Positions 62,651 through 64,000 of a stretch of 64,000 bases of DNA are shown here, one piece after another. The translations under genes and the position numbers were made by a program. The DNA lies in assembly GCA_963580455.1 (NCBI GenBank), contig OY756967.1:13910501-13974500 (forward strand). The letters are read 5' to 3'. The notes under the pieces were generated by a model. That model did no database searches, had not been told where the DNA came from, and saw nothing but the letters and a program-made list of their open reading frames with translations. The first letter of the stretch is position 1, and every line of letters begins with the position of its first letter. Source of the stretch: Euonymus europaeus (taxonomy: Eukaryota; Streptophyta; Magnoliopsida; Celastrales; Celastraceae).

Positions 62651-64000
62651 CAAAGTGCTCGGTGTACACTTTTTATTGTTCTACTAAGTCCAATTTTACG
62701 AGTATAAGCTTCCGAGATTATTTCGATGCCAAAATATTAACTTTCTTTGACAAATGGAAAAAATCGTTACAAGCTCCTCCATTGAAAGAGTTGAGCAACT
62801 TCGAACAATCAAAGTTGCTCGGTGTACACTTTTTATTGTTCTTTTATGTTAAAATTTACGAAAATGAGCTTCCAAGATTATTTCGATCCAAAACACCAAC
62901 TTTCTATGACAAATAGACAAAACCGTTAAAAGCTCCTCCATAGAGAGAGTTGAGCAACTTTGGACTATGAAAGTTGCTCGGTGTACAATTTATATTGTTC
63001 TACTAAGTCAAATTTTACGAGTATAAGCTTCCAAGATTAGTTTGGTGCCAAAACATTAACTTTCTGTGACAAATGGACAAAACCGTAAAAATCACCTTCA
63101 TAGAAAGAGTTGAGCAACTTCGGACTATCAAAGTTGCTCGTTGTACACTTTTTATTGTTCTTCTATGTTAAATTTTACGAAAATGAGCTTCCAGAATTAT
63201 TTCGATGTTAAAACACTCACTTTTTATGACAAATGGACAAAACCGTTAAATGCTCCTCCAAAGAGAGAGTTGAGCAACTTTGGACTATCGAAGTTGCTCA
63301 GTGTACACTTTTTATTGTTTTTCTATGTTAAATTTGACGTAAATGAGCTTCCAGGATTATTTTGATGCTAAAACAACAACTTTCTGTGACAAATGGACAA
63401 AACCGTTAAAACCTCCTCCAAAGAGAGAGTTGAGAAACTTCGGACTATCAAAGTTGCTCGTTGTACACTTTATATTGCTCTACTAACTCAAATTTTACGA
63501 GCAATAAGCTTCCAAGATTATTTCGATGCCAAAACATTAACTTTCTGTGACAAATGGACAAAACCGTAAAAAGCACCTTCATAGAAAGAGTTGACAAACT
63601 TTGGACTATCAAAGTTGCTGGGTGTACATTTTTTATTGTTCTTTTATGTTAAATTTTACGAAAATGAGCTTCCAGGATTTTTTCGATTCCAAAATACCAA
63701 CTTTCTATGACAAATGGACAAAACCGTTAAAAGCTCCTCCATAGAGAGAGTTGAGCAACTTCGGACTACCAAAGTTGCTCGATGTACACTTTATATTGTT
63801 CTACTAAGTCAAATTTTACGAGTATCAGCTTCCAAGATTATTTCGATGCCAAAACATTAACTTTCTATGACAAATGGACAAAACCGTTAAAAGCACCTTC
63901 ATAGAAAGAGTTGAGGAACTTCGGACAATCAAAGTTGCTCGGTGTAAACTTTTTATTGTTCTTTTATGATAAATTTTACGAAAATGAGCTTCCAGGATTT
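62651..64000 (+). repeat. Terminal mixed monomers; array continues past the window
   Basis: The monomer near 62650 lacks one base (CAAAGTGCTCGG). 63429-64000 repeats 60230-60803 at 3199 bp, twenty monomers minus one base, with shared rare words ACGAGCAATAAGC, GTTGCTGGGTG and GGTGTAAAC with TTTTATGATAAATT. The last bases are mid-monomer, so the array extends beyond 64000. Confidence 0.85.

Larger units (their letters stand above)
1..64000 (+). repeat. 160-bp satellite array filling the whole window
   Basis: A single satellite family runs without a break in one orientation. Starting each monomer at GAGTTGAGC, successive starts fall at 14, 174, 334 and then every 160 bases apart from small indels, for about 400 copies. 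Diagnostic words recur in each monomer in the same order: GAGTTGAGCAACTT, AAGTTGCTCGG, GTGTACAC, GTTAAATTTTACG, CTTCCAGGATTATTTCGATG, CAACTTTCTATGAC, AAACCGTTAAAAGC, CATAGAGAGAG. No transposon, unique spacer or strand switch was seen. Long arrays of a near-nucleosomal repeat with higher-order structure are typical of eukaryotic centromeric or pericentromeric heterochromatin. That location is inference; the array itself is seen directly. I do not recognise the family from memory, so the species is left open. Confidence 0.98.

Noticed and set aside
884..63365. Dozens of open frames of 61-108 codons with near-identical proteins
   Set aside because: They are translations of the satellite. 160 is not a multiple of 3, so the frame changes at each monomer and every frame ends within about two monomers. 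The proteins are low-complexity joins of the three frames, there is no codon-level conservation, and copies recur only because the DNA does.
1..64000. CRISPR array
   Set aside because: Period of 160 bp with the whole unit repeated and no short repeat plus unique spacer pattern.
1..64000. CENP-B box (TTCG, four bases, A, two bases, CGGG)
   Set aside because: The TTCG words in the monomer (ACTTCGGACTATC and TTTCGATGCCAAAAC) lack the required downstream A and CGGG spacing.
1..64000. Transposable element or LTR insertions within the array
   Set aside because: All rows read as satellite monomers; length irregularities are explained by small deletions and hybrid monomers, not by foreign DNA.
1..64000. 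Dyad as a transcription terminator
   Set aside because: The hairpin arms are followed by GGTGTACAC before the T run, the element sits in every monomer and there are no genes, so a bacterial-type terminator reading is not supported.
1..64000. 160-bp monomer built from four 40-bp subrepeats, as in some plant satellites
   Set aside because: Splitting the monomer into 40-base quarters showed no convincing similarity among them by eye.

Overview
This window is one uninterrupted block of satellite DNA. From the first base to the last it is a head-to-tail, same-strand array of about 400 copies of a 160-bp AT-rich monomer; a representative copy (19841-20000) has 60 G+C in 160 bases. I see no gene, RNA gene, transposon, telomere repeat or unique sequence anywhere. 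The short open frames are translations of the monomer itself. An array of this size with layered higher-order repeats (HORs) means a eukaryotic chromosome, most likely centromeric or pericentromeric heterochromatin. The near-nucleosomal monomer length and frequent CG to TG/CA changes at every CpG fit a genome with germline cytosine methylation, such as a plant, but I do not recognise the satellite and cannot name the organism.

Layout. 1-8645: heterogeneous mix of two monomer families with local 5-mer (~800 bp) units. 8646-9764: short hybrid units. 9765-12964: a regular 640-bp tetramer HOR, itself paired into a 1280-bp octamer. 12965-16801: two copies of a 1.92-kb 12-mer HOR. 16802-22559: mixed monomers, including a copy of the 5.1-6.8 kb segment and an exact monomer duplication. 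22560-24633: a diverged form of block A. 24634-54460: the homogenised core, made of a 1919-bp 12-mer (A) alternating with B in short (13-mer, 2054 bp) and long (21-mer, 3332/3333 bp) forms, giving composite HORs of 3973 and 5251 bp and a super-repeat of about 13.8 kb. 54460-64000: mosaic, more diverged flank with a ~3.3-kb duplication and smaller 5/6-mer and 20-mer echoes.

The interest lies in the recombination history, which can be read almost monomer by monomer: every block length equals a whole number of 160-bp monomers minus identifiable small deletions, and several hybrid monomers mark individual unequal exchanges or conversion tracts. The other notable point is a dyad (GAGCAACTT, 10-nt spacer, AAGTTGCTC) followed by the palindrome GTGTACAC in most monomers, in a satellite with no CENP-B box. 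No protein-coding or RNA system is present to describe.
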